DNA of 21,303 nt from UBA2773 sp964458715 (GTDB lineage Bacteria > Patescibacteriota > Minisyncoccia > Moranbacterales > DUUL01). The notes beneath the pieces were generated by a model. It saw only the letters and a program-made list of their open reading frames with translations. It ran no database searches and was not told where the DNA came from. Shown in pieces: positions 14,106 to 21,303 of this stretch (its first letter is position 1; each line of letters begins with the position of its first letter). The DNA lies in NCBI GenBank assembly GCA_964458715.1, contig CAYWJP010000012.1, positions 1 to 21,303 of the forward strand, given 5' to 3'. The translations under genes and the position numbers were made by a program.

Positions 14106-14190
14106 GAGAAAAAAGACCTCAATTTAAAGTTTATAAAGTTAAAAAGTTTGTAAAGTTATTTTTTAAACTACATAGTTTAATAATAAGCGA

Positions 14191-14256
14191 TCAGTCATCA
14201 GTCATCTGCAATCAATTTGCTAAAAACTGATTGCCTGTGACTAATTATTAGTGACT
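14191..14256. other. Hairpin-rich intergenic region between nrdR and the LigB-like gene
   Basis: AGTCA (14200-14204) and GCAATCA (14208-14214) pair with TGATTGC (14228-14234) and TGACT (14238-14242), giving a 12-bp interrupted stem. TCAGTCA is directly repeated at the left, and ACTAATTATTAGT follows at the right. The rest of the 337-nt gene-free stretch 13999-14335 holds the nrdR promoter, the NrdR box and AT-rich sequence. I see no convincing promoter for the downstream plus-strand gene and no short coding region. Confidence 0.5.
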
Positions 14257-14335
14257 TTTATTTTACTTGTAAATCCTTGAATATTCGATTAAGATAGAAG
14301 TGCTAAGATTTAACTAAATAAAAAAATTAATAGCA

Positions 14336-15133
14336 ATGTTAAATTTTATTGGTATGGTGCCATTTTCCCCAGCCGTAATTCCGGAGATTAATAAAAAAAA
14401 TCTTTTGTTAACCAAAAAAACCGTAGCTGGATTAGAAAAATTTTCCGAAGAATTAGCCAGGCTTAAACCTGATACAATTTTTTTTATTTCTCCTCGAGGA
14501 CCGATGCGTTATGATAAATTCACTATTAATCTTGAAAAAAATTTAAAAGGCAGTTTTGGCAAATTCGGGGTTGTTGATCAAGAAGATTATTTTTACACAG
14601 GAAACTATTCCCTGGCAAAATACATTCTCAAAAAATTACGAGCACAAGATTTTCCCATAGAAGCCACCCAAGAAGAAAATATTGATTACGGCACTTTAGT
14701 CCCGTTATCTTTTTTAAATAAAAAATTTAAGAAAAAGCCTAAAATTATCACTTTAACTTTTTCCTATTTAAGTTGGGAAACTCACTTTGAATTGGGAAAA
14801 TTACTTAGTAAAATTTTAGCTGATACCGAAGAAAACATCGCCTTCATAGTAAACGGTGATTTATCCCAAAGACTTTCCAACAACTCCCCAGAAAAATTTT
14901 CGCCCTATGGCATAAAATTTGATCAGACTTTAATTAAATTATTAAAGAATTCTGAAATTGAAAAAATTCTGAAATTAAATCCGGATTTCTGCAAAGAAGC
15001 TGGTGAACTGGGATTAAAGTCAATTATTATTGCGCTCGGAATTCTTAATAAAACTCGCAATAAATTTTCTCAAATATCCTATGAAGCACCTTTTGGAGGA
15101 GGATATTTAGTAGGAAGATGGACAATGAGATAA
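14336..15133 (+). CDS. AmmeMemoRadiSam-B / class III extradiol dioxygenase (LigB)-like protein, active-site histidines lost
   Basis: The 265-residue protein follows the LigB/MEMO-like fold along its length: VPFSPAVIPEINKKN (8-22), PDTIFFISPRGP (45-56), NIDYGTLVPLSFL, KIITLTFSYLSWETHFELGKLL, IAFIVNGDLSQRL, AGELGLKSIIIALGIL and a C-terminal SYEAPFGGGYLVG. In the active relatives I remember, the equivalent segments read PHPP, ISPHGP, DHG and GDLSHR. Here each histidine is replaced (Phe/Ser, Arg, Tyr and Gln respectively), so metal-dependent chemistry is unlikely. The frame and the rest of the fold are intact, which argues for a retained non-catalytic role and not decay. The AMMECR1 and radical-SAM partners often found beside this family are not in the window. 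No Shine-Dalgarno is present. The in vivo role is unknown. Confidence 0.8.
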   Translation: MLNFIGMVPFSPAVIPEINKKNLLLTKKTVAGLEKFSEELARLKPDTIFFISPRGPMRYDKFTINLEKNLKGSFGKFGVVDQEDYFYTGNYSLAKYILKKLRAQDFPIEATQEENIDYGTLVPLSFLNKKFKKKPKIITLTFSYLSWETHFELGKLLSKILADTEENIAFIVNGDLSQRLSNNSPEKFSPYGIKFDQTLIKLLKNSEIEKILKLNPDFCKEAGELGLKSIIIALGILNKTRNKFSQISYEAPFGGGYLVGRWTMR

Positions 15134-15140
15134 CTTAATT

Positions 15141-15273
15141 AATTCCAAAATTCGAAGTATTTCAAATTACTCAAATCAAATTCCAATGTCAAATGACTAA
15201 AATCTAAAAATTTTTGACATTTAGATTTTAGTTTTCATTTGGAATATTTTGAAATAATTTGGGCTTTGGAATT
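15141..15273. repeat. Long imperfect inverted repeat, copy C1, between the LigB-like gene and priA
   Basis: The outer ends AATTCCAAA (15141-15149) and TTTGGAATT (15265-15273) pair perfectly, as do the inner arms ACTAAAATCTAAA (15196-15208) and TTTAGATTTTAGT (15220-15232). Imperfect pairing continues between them. Its arms share TCAAAT, ACTCAAATCAAATTCC-type sequence with copy C2 near 19600. It fills the whole spacer before priA and could end the upstream transcript. Confidence 0.6.
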
Positions 15274-15285
15274 TATAATATAAAT

Positions 15286-17256
15286 ATGAAATATTTTTAT
15301 TACCAAATCATCCCTCTCACTCGTATCTCAATCGATCATGAGCCCTATTTTACTTATAAATCCAAAGAGGAAATTCCCTTTGGATCTTTAGTAATGATTC
15401 CATTTGGTCGAAAAAAAATAAAAGGGATTGTTTTGGAAAAACAAAAAAAACCGACCTTTAGAACTCGAGAAGTTTTGCGAATCAAAACAATTTCCTTACT
15501 TGATAAAAAACAACTAAAACTAGCTCAAAAAATTTCAGATTACTACCTCACTTCCATCGGAGTAGTTTTAAAATTTTTCACTTTTAACATTACCAAAAAT
15601 ATTCCAGCTCTTCCTGAAAATGAATTTTCTAAAAAAAGCGAAATTAAACTAACTCAATCTCAAAAAGAAGTTCTAAAAAAAATTACTCGAAATTATAAAA
15701 AGAAGATCTTAGTTTTTGGCCCAGCTTCTTCGGGGAAAACAGAAATTGCCATGGCGATGATTAAAAAAAGTCTTAAGCACAAAAAACAGTCTTTGGTTTT
15801 GTTGCCAGAAATATTTTTATCTTATCAAGAAATTTATCGTTATCAAAAAAGGTTTTTTGATAAAAAAGTTGCCCTGCTTCATTCACAATTAAAACCTTCT
15901 GAAATTTCAGTTATTTGGAAGCAGGCTAAATCAGGAGAATTAGATATTTTAATTTCCACTAAAACCGGCTGTTTTATACCCTTTAAAAAACTAGGAACAA
16001 TTATCGTCGACGAAGAACAAGATATTTCTCATAAAAACTGGAACCAAAATCCTAAATATCACGTTGAAAAAGTTACTAGTTGGTTAGCTCAAATTAATAA
16101 AGCGCAACTAATCTTCCTTTCTGCCACTCCTTCTATAAAAAACTACTGGAAAAGTCAAAATAATCAAAATAATTGGGCACTGGCTGAGCTACCAACTCTT
16201 AAAACTGACAAAATTAAGGTGGCTAAGCCTAAAATTAAAATTGTTGATCTTTGGCAAAAAACTTATCAAAGAAGCGGGGATATTCTATTTTGTAATGAGC
16301 TTTTAAACGATATAAAAACCACTTTAAATAAAAATAAAATTTGTTTAATTTTAGTTCCCTATCATGGGAAAAGTCAGGCTGTTTTTTGTGAAAGTTGCAA
16401 GAGTGCTTTAAAATGTCCTAAATGCGAAACTTCTTTAATTCATATTAAAGACACCTATCAATGTCTTCATTGTAATTATAAAATTTCCAGTTTAACTAGC
16501 TGTCCCACCTGCAAAAGTTACAAACTTAAAAATATTGGATTTGGCACTGAGTCTGTAGCTTCGGAAATAAAAAAAAGGTTTCCTAGCTCCAGAGTGAGTT
16601 TAGTGACAAAAAATAGTTTTGAGAAGAATAAATCACGGGAAATTTTATTCAAGAAAATTCAAGAAAATAAAATTGATTTTCTAGTTGGTAATCAAACCAT
16701 AGCTAAAGGTTTCGATTTTCCCAATATCAATTTAGTCGCTGTTTTAAACGCTCAAAGATGGACCGGCAAGGCTGACTTCAAATTCGATGAAAGATGGTTA
16801 GGTGGATTTTTCCAAGTTGGGGGACGTCTCAATCGACCTCACAGTGATCAACAAGGAATTTTTTATATTCAAAGTTTTAAAACTAATTTAGAAATTCTAG
16901 ACAATCTCAAGAAATGGAACTGGAGCAAATTTGTCAAAAAAGAATTGATTAACAGAAAAGCTTTAGGTTATCCTCCTTTTAATAAATTATATCGATTAAG
17001 TTTTAAAGACTCTAATAAAGAAAAAGTTGAAAAAATTACAAATAAAGTATATACTCAACTACAAGAACGTTTTAATAAAAACGGAATTATTATTTTTGAA
17101 CCATTTTATAGCTTTATCCAAAAAAAAGGCATATTTTGGAATAAGCACATCTTAATAAAAATCGAAAAAAATCAAAACTTTTTAAATTTGAATAAAGAAT
17201 TACGAAAACTTTCTGTTTCGTGGAGCATCGACCCCGATCCAGAAAATATTTTTTAA
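15286..17256 (+). CDS. priA: Primosomal protein N' (PriA-like replication restart helicase)
   Basis: PriA reloads the replisome at stalled forks. The N-terminal DNA-binding domain (about 1-105) starts YYQIIPLTRISIDH and contains GSLVMIPFGRKKIKGIV. Helicase motifs follow: Walker A GPASSGKT (145-152), the box DEEQ (242-245, where the family normally reads DEEH), SATPS (279-283), IAKGFDFPN and the late motif FQVGGRLNRP. Eight cysteines form the two zinc clusters (C368, C371, C377, C380, C393, C396, C406, C409). The usual LNRRGY segment before the zinc region reads LVPYHGK. At 656 residues it is somewhat short but complete. The ATG at 15286 is chosen over a TTG nine codons upstream, which lies in the inverted repeat. 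priA-def-fmt is a common bacterial gene order. Confidence 0.92.
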   Translation: MKYFYYQIIPLTRISIDHEPYFTYKSKEEIPFGSLVMIPFGRKKIKGIVLEKQKKPTFRTREVLRIKTISLLDKKQLKLAQKISDYYLTSIGVVLKFFTFNITKNIPALPENEFSKKSEIKLTQSQKEVLKKITRNYKKKILVFGPASSGKTEIAMAMIKKSLKHKKQSLVLLPEIFLSYQEIYRYQKRFFDKKVALLHSQLKPSEISVIWKQAKSGELDILISTKTGCFIPFKKLGTIIVDEEQDISHKNWNQNPKYHVEKVTSWLAQINKAQLIFLSATPSIKNYWKSQNNQNNWALAELPTLKTDKIKVAKPKIKIVDLWQKTYQRSGDILFCNELLNDIKTTLNKNKICLILVPYHGKSQAVFCESCKSALKCPKCETSLIHIKDTYQCLHCNYKISSLTSCPTCKSYKLKNIGFGTESVASEIKKRFPSSRVSLVTKNSFEKNKSREILFKKIQENKIDFLVGNQTIAKGFDFPNINLVAVLNAQRWTGKADFKFDERWLGGFFQVGGRLNRPHSDQQGIFYIQSFKTNLEILDNLKKWNWSKFVKKELINRKALGYPPFNKLYRLSFKDSNKEKVEKITNKVYTQLQERFNKNGIIIFEPFYSFIQKKGIFWNKHILIKIEKNQNFLNLNKELRKLSVSWSIDPDPENIF

Positions 17257-17307
17257 ATTCTAAGCTTTGTAGGCCTTATAAACTTTCAACTTTAAAAACT
17301 AAACTTT

Positions 17308-17760
17308 ATGAAAATATTAGAATATCCCAACGAGATTTTACGAAAAAAATCAATAGAAGTAAAAAATCCAACCAGCGTTAAAACTAAACAGCTAATTTTA
17401 GATATGATTCAAACTCTTCGCGCTAATAATGGCTTAGGATTAGCGGCTCCTCAAATTGGGAAAAATTTGAGAATTTGCATAATCGAAATCGAGAATGAAC
17501 TTTTTGTTTTAATTAATCCAGAAATTAAAAATCTGTCCAAAGACGAATTACTTTCTGAAGAAGGTTGCTTATCTTTCCCTAATAAATTTTTAAACATTCC
17601 CAGACGTAAAAGAGTAAAAGTCAAAGCCACTGATTTAAACGGAAAAAAACAACTAATTAGAGCTAAAGGACTTTTAGCTAGAGCTATTCAACATGAAATT
17701 GATCACTTAAATGGAGTCTTAATCGTCGACAGAGTTGTGGATGACGAACAAATTAATTAA
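17308..17760 (+). CDS. def: Peptide deformylase
   Basis: This metalloenzyme removes the N-formyl group from nascent proteins. All three motifs are present: GLGLAAPQIG (42-51), EGCLSFP with metal ligand C87, and QHEIDHLNG with H129, catalytic E130 and H133. The length of 150 is at the short end of the normal bacterial range. It lies 51 nt after priA and 12 nt before fmt, whose product adds the formyl group that this enzyme removes, so the two are probably cotranscribed. No Shine-Dalgarno is visible before the ATG at 17308. Confidence 0.97.
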   Translation: MKILEYPNEILRKKSIEVKNPTSVKTKQLILDMIQTLRANNGLGLAAPQIGKNLRICIIEIENELFVLINPEIKNLSKDELLSEEGCLSFPNKFLNIPRRKRVKVKATDLNGKKQLIRAKGLLARAIQHEIDHLNGVLIVDRVVDDEQIN

Positions 17761-17772
17761 TTTCTCACCGAC

Positions 17773-18726
17773 ATGAAATTAGAAGACGCTCGAATTATCT
17801 TTATGGGAACTTCTTTTTTTGCTGAGAAAATTTTAGAAAATCTAGTCGAAAATGAAATAAAAATCGAATTAGTTGTTACTCAGCCCGATAAAAAATCCGG
17901 CCGAAAAAAAAAGCTAAAATCATCCGAGGTTAAAGTATTTGCCCAAAAAAATAACTTAAAACTAGAACAATTTATTAAATTAGATAGGATTGCTCTAAAA
18001 AAAATCAAAGCGATTAAACCAGATCTAGTTATCATCGCCGCTTACGGAATGATAATTCCAGCTAATTTTTTAGCAATACCGAAATACGGTTTTATTAATA
18101 TTCACACTTCTCTCTTGCCCAAACTTCGAGGTGCTTCTCCCATTCAAACCGCTTTATCCCAAGGAATCGACAAAACCGGGATAACCATAATGAAAATTGA
18201 TAAAGGCTTAGATTCTGGTAATATTATTTCTCAAAAAGAAATTCTTATAGAAAATTCGGACAAATACTCTGATTTAGAGAAAAAACTAATAGCGGTTTCT
18301 AGCGATATCTTAACGAAGACTTTAAGCTCTTATTTGGAAAACCTCAAAACAATTTCTCAAGATGATAGCCAGGCCACCTTTACTAAAATAATTAAAAAAC
18401 AGAACGGTCAAATTAACTGGAATTTAAACGCCAAAGATATTTGGAATAATTTTCGGGCTTACTATAATTGGCCTCAAATCTATACTTTTGATTCTAACGG
18501 TAAAAAGCTAATTCTAACCGAAATCTCGCTGAGTCAAAAAAATGAAAAAGAAAAACAACCAGGAGAAGTTTATCGGCGAAAAGATCAAATTCTAATTAAA
18601 ACCAAACGAGGCTCAATTATTTTGAAAAAGGTCAAACTAGAAGGCAAAAATGAATTGGCTATTAAAGATTTTATTAATGGTAATCCGAATTTAACAGGAA
18701 GTCTTTTAAAATCTAACATCCACTAA
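17773..18726 (+). CDS. fmt: Methionyl-tRNA formyltransferase
   Basis: The enzyme formylates initiator Met-tRNA using 10-formyl-tetrahydrofolate. The N-terminal catalytic domain has IIFMGTSFFAEKIL (8-21), VTQPDKKSGRKKKL (35-48), AAYGMIIP, and FINIHTSLLPKLRGASPIQ with catalytic N109 and H111. KIDKGLDSGNII supplies D147. The C-terminal domain starts at about residue 205 (TKIIKKQNGQINWN, then NFRAYYNWPQIYTF) and binds the tRNA acceptor arm. The length of 317 is normal. It follows def by 12 nt. No Shine-Dalgarno is present. The stop overlaps nothing but is only 4 nt before a TTG that could start the next gene. Confidence 0.96.
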   Translation: MKLEDARIIFMGTSFFAEKILENLVENEIKIELVVTQPDKKSGRKKKLKSSEVKVFAQKNNLKLEQFIKLDRIALKKIKAIKPDLVIIAAYGMIIPANFLAIPKYGFINIHTSLLPKLRGASPIQTALSQGIDKTGITIMKIDKGLDSGNIISQKEILIENSDKYSDLEKKLIAVSSDILTKTLSSYLENLKTISQDDSQATFTKIIKKQNGQINWNLNAKDIWNNFRAYYNWPQIYTFDSNGKKLILTEISLSQKNEKEKQPGEVYRRKDQILIKTKRGSIILKKVKLEGKNELAIKDFINGNPNLTGSLLKSNIH

Positions 18727-18760
18727 AACATTGAAAAACTTATTTAATAAAAACAAAAAA

Positions 18761-19576
18761 ATGGAGAAAAAAGATTATTCGGTTTTAATAGCTTCACTAG
18801 TAACAATTGGATTGTTGGTAGTAATGACAGCGATTTTCTTTTTAGTTAAAAGTAGATCAGAAAACAATGATTCTTTTTTGAAAGCCGAAGAGAAAAAAAT
18901 TGAAGATTTAAATCTAGACATTACTTATATCAAACCCAAAGAAGTTTTTGAAGCTATTGGAAAAGAAAACTCTCTAATTGTTGATACTCGGGATAAACAA
19001 GAATATATAGAGAATCACATTGAATCATCAGTAAACATTCCGGTCCAAGAACTTTTAGAAAACCAGAGTTTATTGAGCAAAGATTTAAATATTATTCTAG
19101 TAGAAAAACGAGAAACTATTGATGGCAAAAAAATTGCTGATCAGCTCAAGAAGAATGGTTTTAAATTAAACTACCTTCAAGGAGGACTTTATGGTTACGT
19201 TGGCGTTGGTTATGATTTAATCTCTTATGGAGATACTAATTCAGCTCAAGACCGAGCCAAGGTAAATTTAATTAACTTAACTGCCCTAGGAATAAAACTT
19301 CAAGCAGGCGAAAGATTTATCTATTTAGACGTCCGTAATAAAAATGATTATGATAAAGATCATTTTGAAAACTCCATAAACATTATGTTAGAAGATTTAG
19401 AAAAAAATAAAAAAGATATCCCTATCGGAAAACTTTTAATTATCGATGAAAACCCAACTCGAAGTTTTCAGGCTGCTGTTCGATTAAGTGATATGAATTT
19501 TCTCACTGCTTATTATCTAACCAACAAATACAGCGAATTTAAAGAAGCAGTTAAAAATCAAACATTATTGCAATAA
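18761..19576 (+). CDS. Membrane-anchored tandem rhodanese-like protein without cysteine
   Basis: From the ATG at 18761 the protein has 271 residues; a TTG ten codons upstream, 4 nt after fmt, would add a basic N-terminus. A single membrane segment (SVLIASLVTIGLLVVMTAIF, 7-26) follows a short positive start, so the rest should lie outside the membrane. Two rhodanese-like domains follow, each with the family's opening pattern: IVDTRDKQEYIENHI then NIPVQELL, and IYLDVRNKNDYDKDHFENSINI. The loops that normally carry the catalytic cysteine read LVEKRETIDGKK and IIDENPTRSFQ. The whole protein contains no cysteine, so sulfurtransferase activity is ruled out. A structural or binding role is more likely. 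It is probably cotranscribed with priA-def-fmt. Confidence 0.8.
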   Translation: MEKKDYSVLIASLVTIGLLVVMTAIFFLVKSRSENNDSFLKAEEKKIEDLNLDITYIKPKEVFEAIGKENSLIVDTRDKQEYIENHIESSVNIPVQELLENQSLLSKDLNIILVEKRETIDGKKIADQLKKNGFKLNYLQGGLYGYVGVGYDLISYGDTNSAQDRAKVNLINLTALGIKLQAGERFIYLDVRNKNDYDKDHFENSINIMLEDLEKNKKDIPIGKLLIIDENPTRSFQAAVRLSDMNFLTAYYLTNKYSEFKEAVKNQTLLQ

Positions 19577-19580
19577 TGTT
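19561..19580. terminator. 20-bp perfect palindrome over the rhodanese-like gene stop codon
   Basis: AACATTATTG (19561-19570) and CAATAATGTT (19571-19580) form a perfect palindrome that includes the TAA stop, followed by TT. It is AT-rich with almost no loop, so its strength as a terminator is doubtful. The GC-rich hairpin 75 nt further is stronger. Confidence 0.4.
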
Positions 19581-19592
19581 TTATCTGAATTA

Positions 19593-19739
19593 CAAAATCC
19601 AAATTATTCTAAATTGCTCAAATCAAATCCAAAAAATAAATTCTAAATATCAAAAATTCGCCGACTAAAGCCGGCGAATTATTTTAATTATTTTAAGTTT
19701 GAGCTTGATTTGGAACAATTTGAAACAATTTGGATTTTG
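19593..19739. repeat. Long imperfect inverted repeat, copy C2, between the rhodanese-like gene and eno
   Basis: CAAAATCCAAATT (19593-19605) and AATTTGGATTTTG (19727-19739) pair perfectly over 13 bp. Inner pairing continues imperfectly (AAATTG and AAATCAA blocks) around a GC-rich terminator core. The arms resemble copy C1 at 15141-15273. Confidence 0.6.
19652..19690. terminator. Bidirectional terminator between the rhodanese-like gene and eno
   Basis: AATTCGCCG (19655-19663) and CGGCGAATT (19672-19680) form a perfect 9-bp stem with an 8-nt loop. ATTTT follows on the right and A5 precedes on the left, giving U-tracts for both converging genes. Confidence 0.85.
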
Positions 19740-19749
19740 ACATTTACAA

Positions 19750-21006
19750 TTAGTATTCTCTTTGCTCTATTTCAAGGATTCTGTTATATTTGGTAACTCT
19801 CTCCGTTCTCGCCGGCGCTCCTGACTTAATATACTCCGCTTCAGTTGCCACTGCTAAATCTGCAATAAAATCATCGGCAGTTTCTCCGCTTCGATGGGAT
19901 ACGGCAATTTTAAAATCATTCTCTCGCGCCAAATTAATCGTATCAATTGTTTCTGATAAAGAACCAATCTGATTTACCTTGATTAAAACCGCGTTACAAG
20001 CGTCTTTATCAATCGCCTCTTGTAAAATCTTAGCGTTAGTCACTAATAAATCATCCCCGATTATTGGCAATCTAAATTTATTTTCCTCGGTAAACCTCAC
20101 CCAACCCTCCCAATCAAATTCACTCATTGGATCTTCAATCACTCTCATATTATATTTCTCAATCCAGTTCTGATACATTTCTTGAATTTTTTGACTATCA
20201 AAAGATTCTTTATCCAATTTCAATTCATAACGTTTAATCTCTTTATTATAAAATTCGCTAGCAGCAGCGTCAATTCCAGTCCCAACTTTATTGCCTGAAT
20301 AGCCTGCTTTTTTAATGGCTTCTTGGATAAGCTTCAAGGCCATTTCGTTGTTTTTTAAACGAGGAGCGAATCCTCCTTCATCTCCCACGGCCGTTCTATA
20401 ATTTTTATCAGCTAAGATTTTTTTCAAATTTTGGTAAACTTCTGCTCCGGCTCTGAATCTATCGGTAAAATTGTTAAAACCATATGGCACTACCATAAAT
20501 TCTTGAATATCCAATCTACTATCGGCGTGTCCACCACCATTAATCAAATTCATCATTGGAATTGGAAATTTATAGTCAATATTATCTTCTAAATCGTAAA
20601 CATCCCGCAAATATTTCCAAAGAGGTTTTTTCTTTTTAATAGCTGCTATTCGAGCCACTGCTAAAGAAACTGCTAAAATTGCATTCGCTCCCAAACGAGA
20701 TTTATTTTCCGTGCCGTCTAATTCAATCATAATTTGATCGATCTCTCTTTGATCAAAAATCGACATCTTTTTGATAGCCGGAAAAATTTCTTTCTCAATA
20801 TTTTCGCAAACAGTTAATACTCCTTTGCCTAAAAATCGCTTTTTATCTCCGTCTCGAAGCTCCAAGGCCTCCTTAGTTCCAGTTGACGCTCCTGAAGGCA
20901 CCGCTGCTTTAGCCGAAGTTCCGTCCATCAATGTTATCTTAACTTCCACAGTCGGATTACCCCTGGAATCTAAAATTTCCAAAGCTTCTAGTTTTTTTAT
21001 TTGCAT
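19750..21006 (-). CDS. eno: Enolase
   Basis: Enolase converts 2-phosphoglycerate to phosphoenolpyruvate in glycolysis. Characteristic segments are ALEILDSRGNPTVEV (8-22), PSGASTGTKEALELRDGD (37-54), NGGGHADSRLDIQEFMV, GDEGGFAP, IEDPMSEFDWEGW with a metal-binding Asp, GDDLLVTN, IKVNQIGSLSET with the catalytic Lys, and VSHRSGETADDFIADLAV. The length of 418 is normal. The signature that in most enolases reads NNVDIQEFM reads SRLDIQEFM here. The ATG at 21006 has no Shine-Dalgarno. It is transcribed away from the tRNA-Lys gene, from a promoter at 21047-21074, and ends at a bidirectional terminator. Confidence 0.98.
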   Translation of the reverse strand: MQIKKLEALEILDSRGNPTVEVKITLMDGTSAKAAVPSGASTGTKEALELRDGDKKRFLGKGVLTVCENIEKEIFPAIKKMSIFDQREIDQIMIELDGTENKSRLGANAILAVSLAVARIAAIKKKKPLWKYLRDVYDLEDNIDYKFPIPMMNLINGGGHADSRLDIQEFMVVPYGFNNFTDRFRAGAEVYQNLKKILADKNYRTAVGDEGGFAPRLKNNEMALKLIQEAIKKAGYSGNKVGTGIDAAASEFYNKEIKRYELKLDKESFDSQKIQEMYQNWIEKYNMRVIEDPMSEFDWEGWVRFTEENKFRLPIIGDDLLVTNAKILQEAIDKDACNAVLIKVNQIGSLSETIDTINLARENDFKIAVSHRSGETADDFIADLAVATEAEYIKSGAPARTERVTKYNRILEIEQREY

Positions 21007-21046
21007 CGTGTATTTTTGTTATATTTTTTTAAAACCTCATAAATTT

Positions 21047-21074
21047 ATTCTACAAGATAACTAGTTAATTTCAA
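21047..21074 (-). promoter_or_regulatory. Sigma70-type promoter for eno
   Basis: On the minus strand TTGAAA (21074-21069) and TAGAAT (21052-21047) are 16 nt apart, about 40 nt before the eno start codon. Both boxes match 5 of 6 consensus positions. Confidence 0.75.
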
Positions 21075-21118
21075 GTGAATTTTAATTAACTTTGTTTTGT
21101 AATATTTTTTTAGTAATT

Positions 21119-21150
21119 ATTTAAATAGCTATTTTAATAGCTATTTAAAT
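21119..21150. repeat. Perfect 15-bp inverted repeat between the eno and tRNA-Lys promoters
   Basis: ATTTAAATAGCTATT (21119-21133) and AATAGCTATTTAAAT (21136-21150) are exact inverses with a 2-nt centre. Each arm also contains the smaller palindrome AATAGCTATT. It lies 44 nt upstream of the eno -35 box and 25 nt upstream of the tRNA -35 box, so it could be an operator or a cruciform. It lacks the U-tract of a terminator. Confidence 0.6.
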
Positions 21151-21175
21151 ATACATTGAATTAAAGAAAATGGTG

Positions 21176-21204
21176 TTGACTATTTAGGCATAAAAACCTA
21201 TAAT
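21176..21204 (+). promoter_or_regulatory. Consensus promoter for tRNA-Lys
   Basis: TTGACT (21176-21181) and a perfect TATAAT (21199-21204) are separated by 17 nt. Transcription would begin near 21211, about 15 nt before the tRNA. Confidence 0.85.
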
Positions 21205-21225
21205 AACTTTTATGTTATGCCTTAC

Positions 21226-21298
21226 GGGCGCATAGCTCAGTTGGTAGAGCAACGGCCTTTTAAGCCGATGGTCGGGGGTTCAAATCCCTCTGCGCCCA
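21226..21298 (+). tRNA. tRNA-Lys (anticodon UUU)
   Basis: The acceptor stem GGGCGCA/TGCGCCC, D-arm GCTC...GAGC, anticodon loop CTTTTAA with anticodon TTT, variable loop TGGTC and T-arm GGGGG-TTCAAAT-CCCTC all fold in the standard cloverleaf. The outermost anticodon-stem pair is A-A, the only mismatch. The discriminator is A. CCA is not encoded (sequence continues CAAAA), so the 3' end must be added by a nucleotidyltransferase. Confidence 0.96.
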
Positions 21299-21303
21299 CA
21301 AAA

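Noticed and set aside
20771..21064. Plus-strand open frame of 97 codons
   Set aside because: It is antisense to the conserved enolase N-terminus and covers the eno promoter.

Overview
The window is an AT-rich, densely packed chromosomal segment that looks like a member of the Candidate Phyla Radiation (Patescibacteria, probably Parcubacteria-like). This is an inference from gene content. The housekeeping proteins are streamlined: ThrRS without the TGS domain, RsmI and MiaB without their usual C-terminal domains, and a 750-residue SMC. There is a four-helix-bundle (23S IVS-type) protein, an AmmeMemoRadiSam-B/LigB-like protein, NrdR with NrdD, low-complexity TTTTGAA/ATTCAAT intergenic repeats, and almost no Shine-Dalgarno sequences in front of housekeeping genes. 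The standard bacterial code fits: all large reading frames are intact, and UGA occurs only as a stop (miaB).

Layout. 1-1547: an ABC-F ATPase (+). 1555-3683: promoter, T-box riboswitch with intrinsic terminator, thrS and a 3' terminator (+). 3687-3914: small orphan gene (-). 3967-5079: miaB-type methylthiotransferase (+), followed by low-complexity repeat, a GC palindrome and a convergent terminator. 5300-5839: orphan gene (-). 6089-10417: a minus-strand series in the order rnc, smc, four-helix-bundle gene, rsmI. 10587-10808: small orphan gene (+) with a strong promoter and RBS. 10860-14105: an apparent minus-strand operon nrdR, nrdD and a 78-codon gene, preceded by an NrdR box. 14336-19576: a plus-strand series of LigB-like gene, priA, def, fmt and a membrane-anchored tandem rhodanese-like gene. 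19750-21006: eno (-). 21226-21298: tRNA-Lys(UUU) with a consensus promoter.

How the genes work together. thrS is probably controlled by uncharged tRNA-Thr through the T-box. rnc-smc and priA-def-fmt are gene orders widely kept in bacteria. nrdR-nrdD makes deoxyribonucleotides without oxygen under NrdR control. The most striking item is the third gene of that operon. It encodes a stand-alone zinc-site plus glycyl-radical domain whose last 32 residues match the NrdD C-terminus at 29 positions, although 16 of those 29 codons differ. It could be a class III ribonucleotide reductase counterpart of the GrcA/YfiD 'spare part' of pyruvate formate-lyase.

Other points of interest are two related ~120-nt hairpin elements abutting the stop codons of rnc and nrdD, with a compensatory base-pair change; a LigB-like protein lacking all four family histidines I could place; a cysteine-free tandem rhodanese; an SMC with no visible hinge; and strong Shine-Dalgarno sequences found only in front of three small orphan genes.
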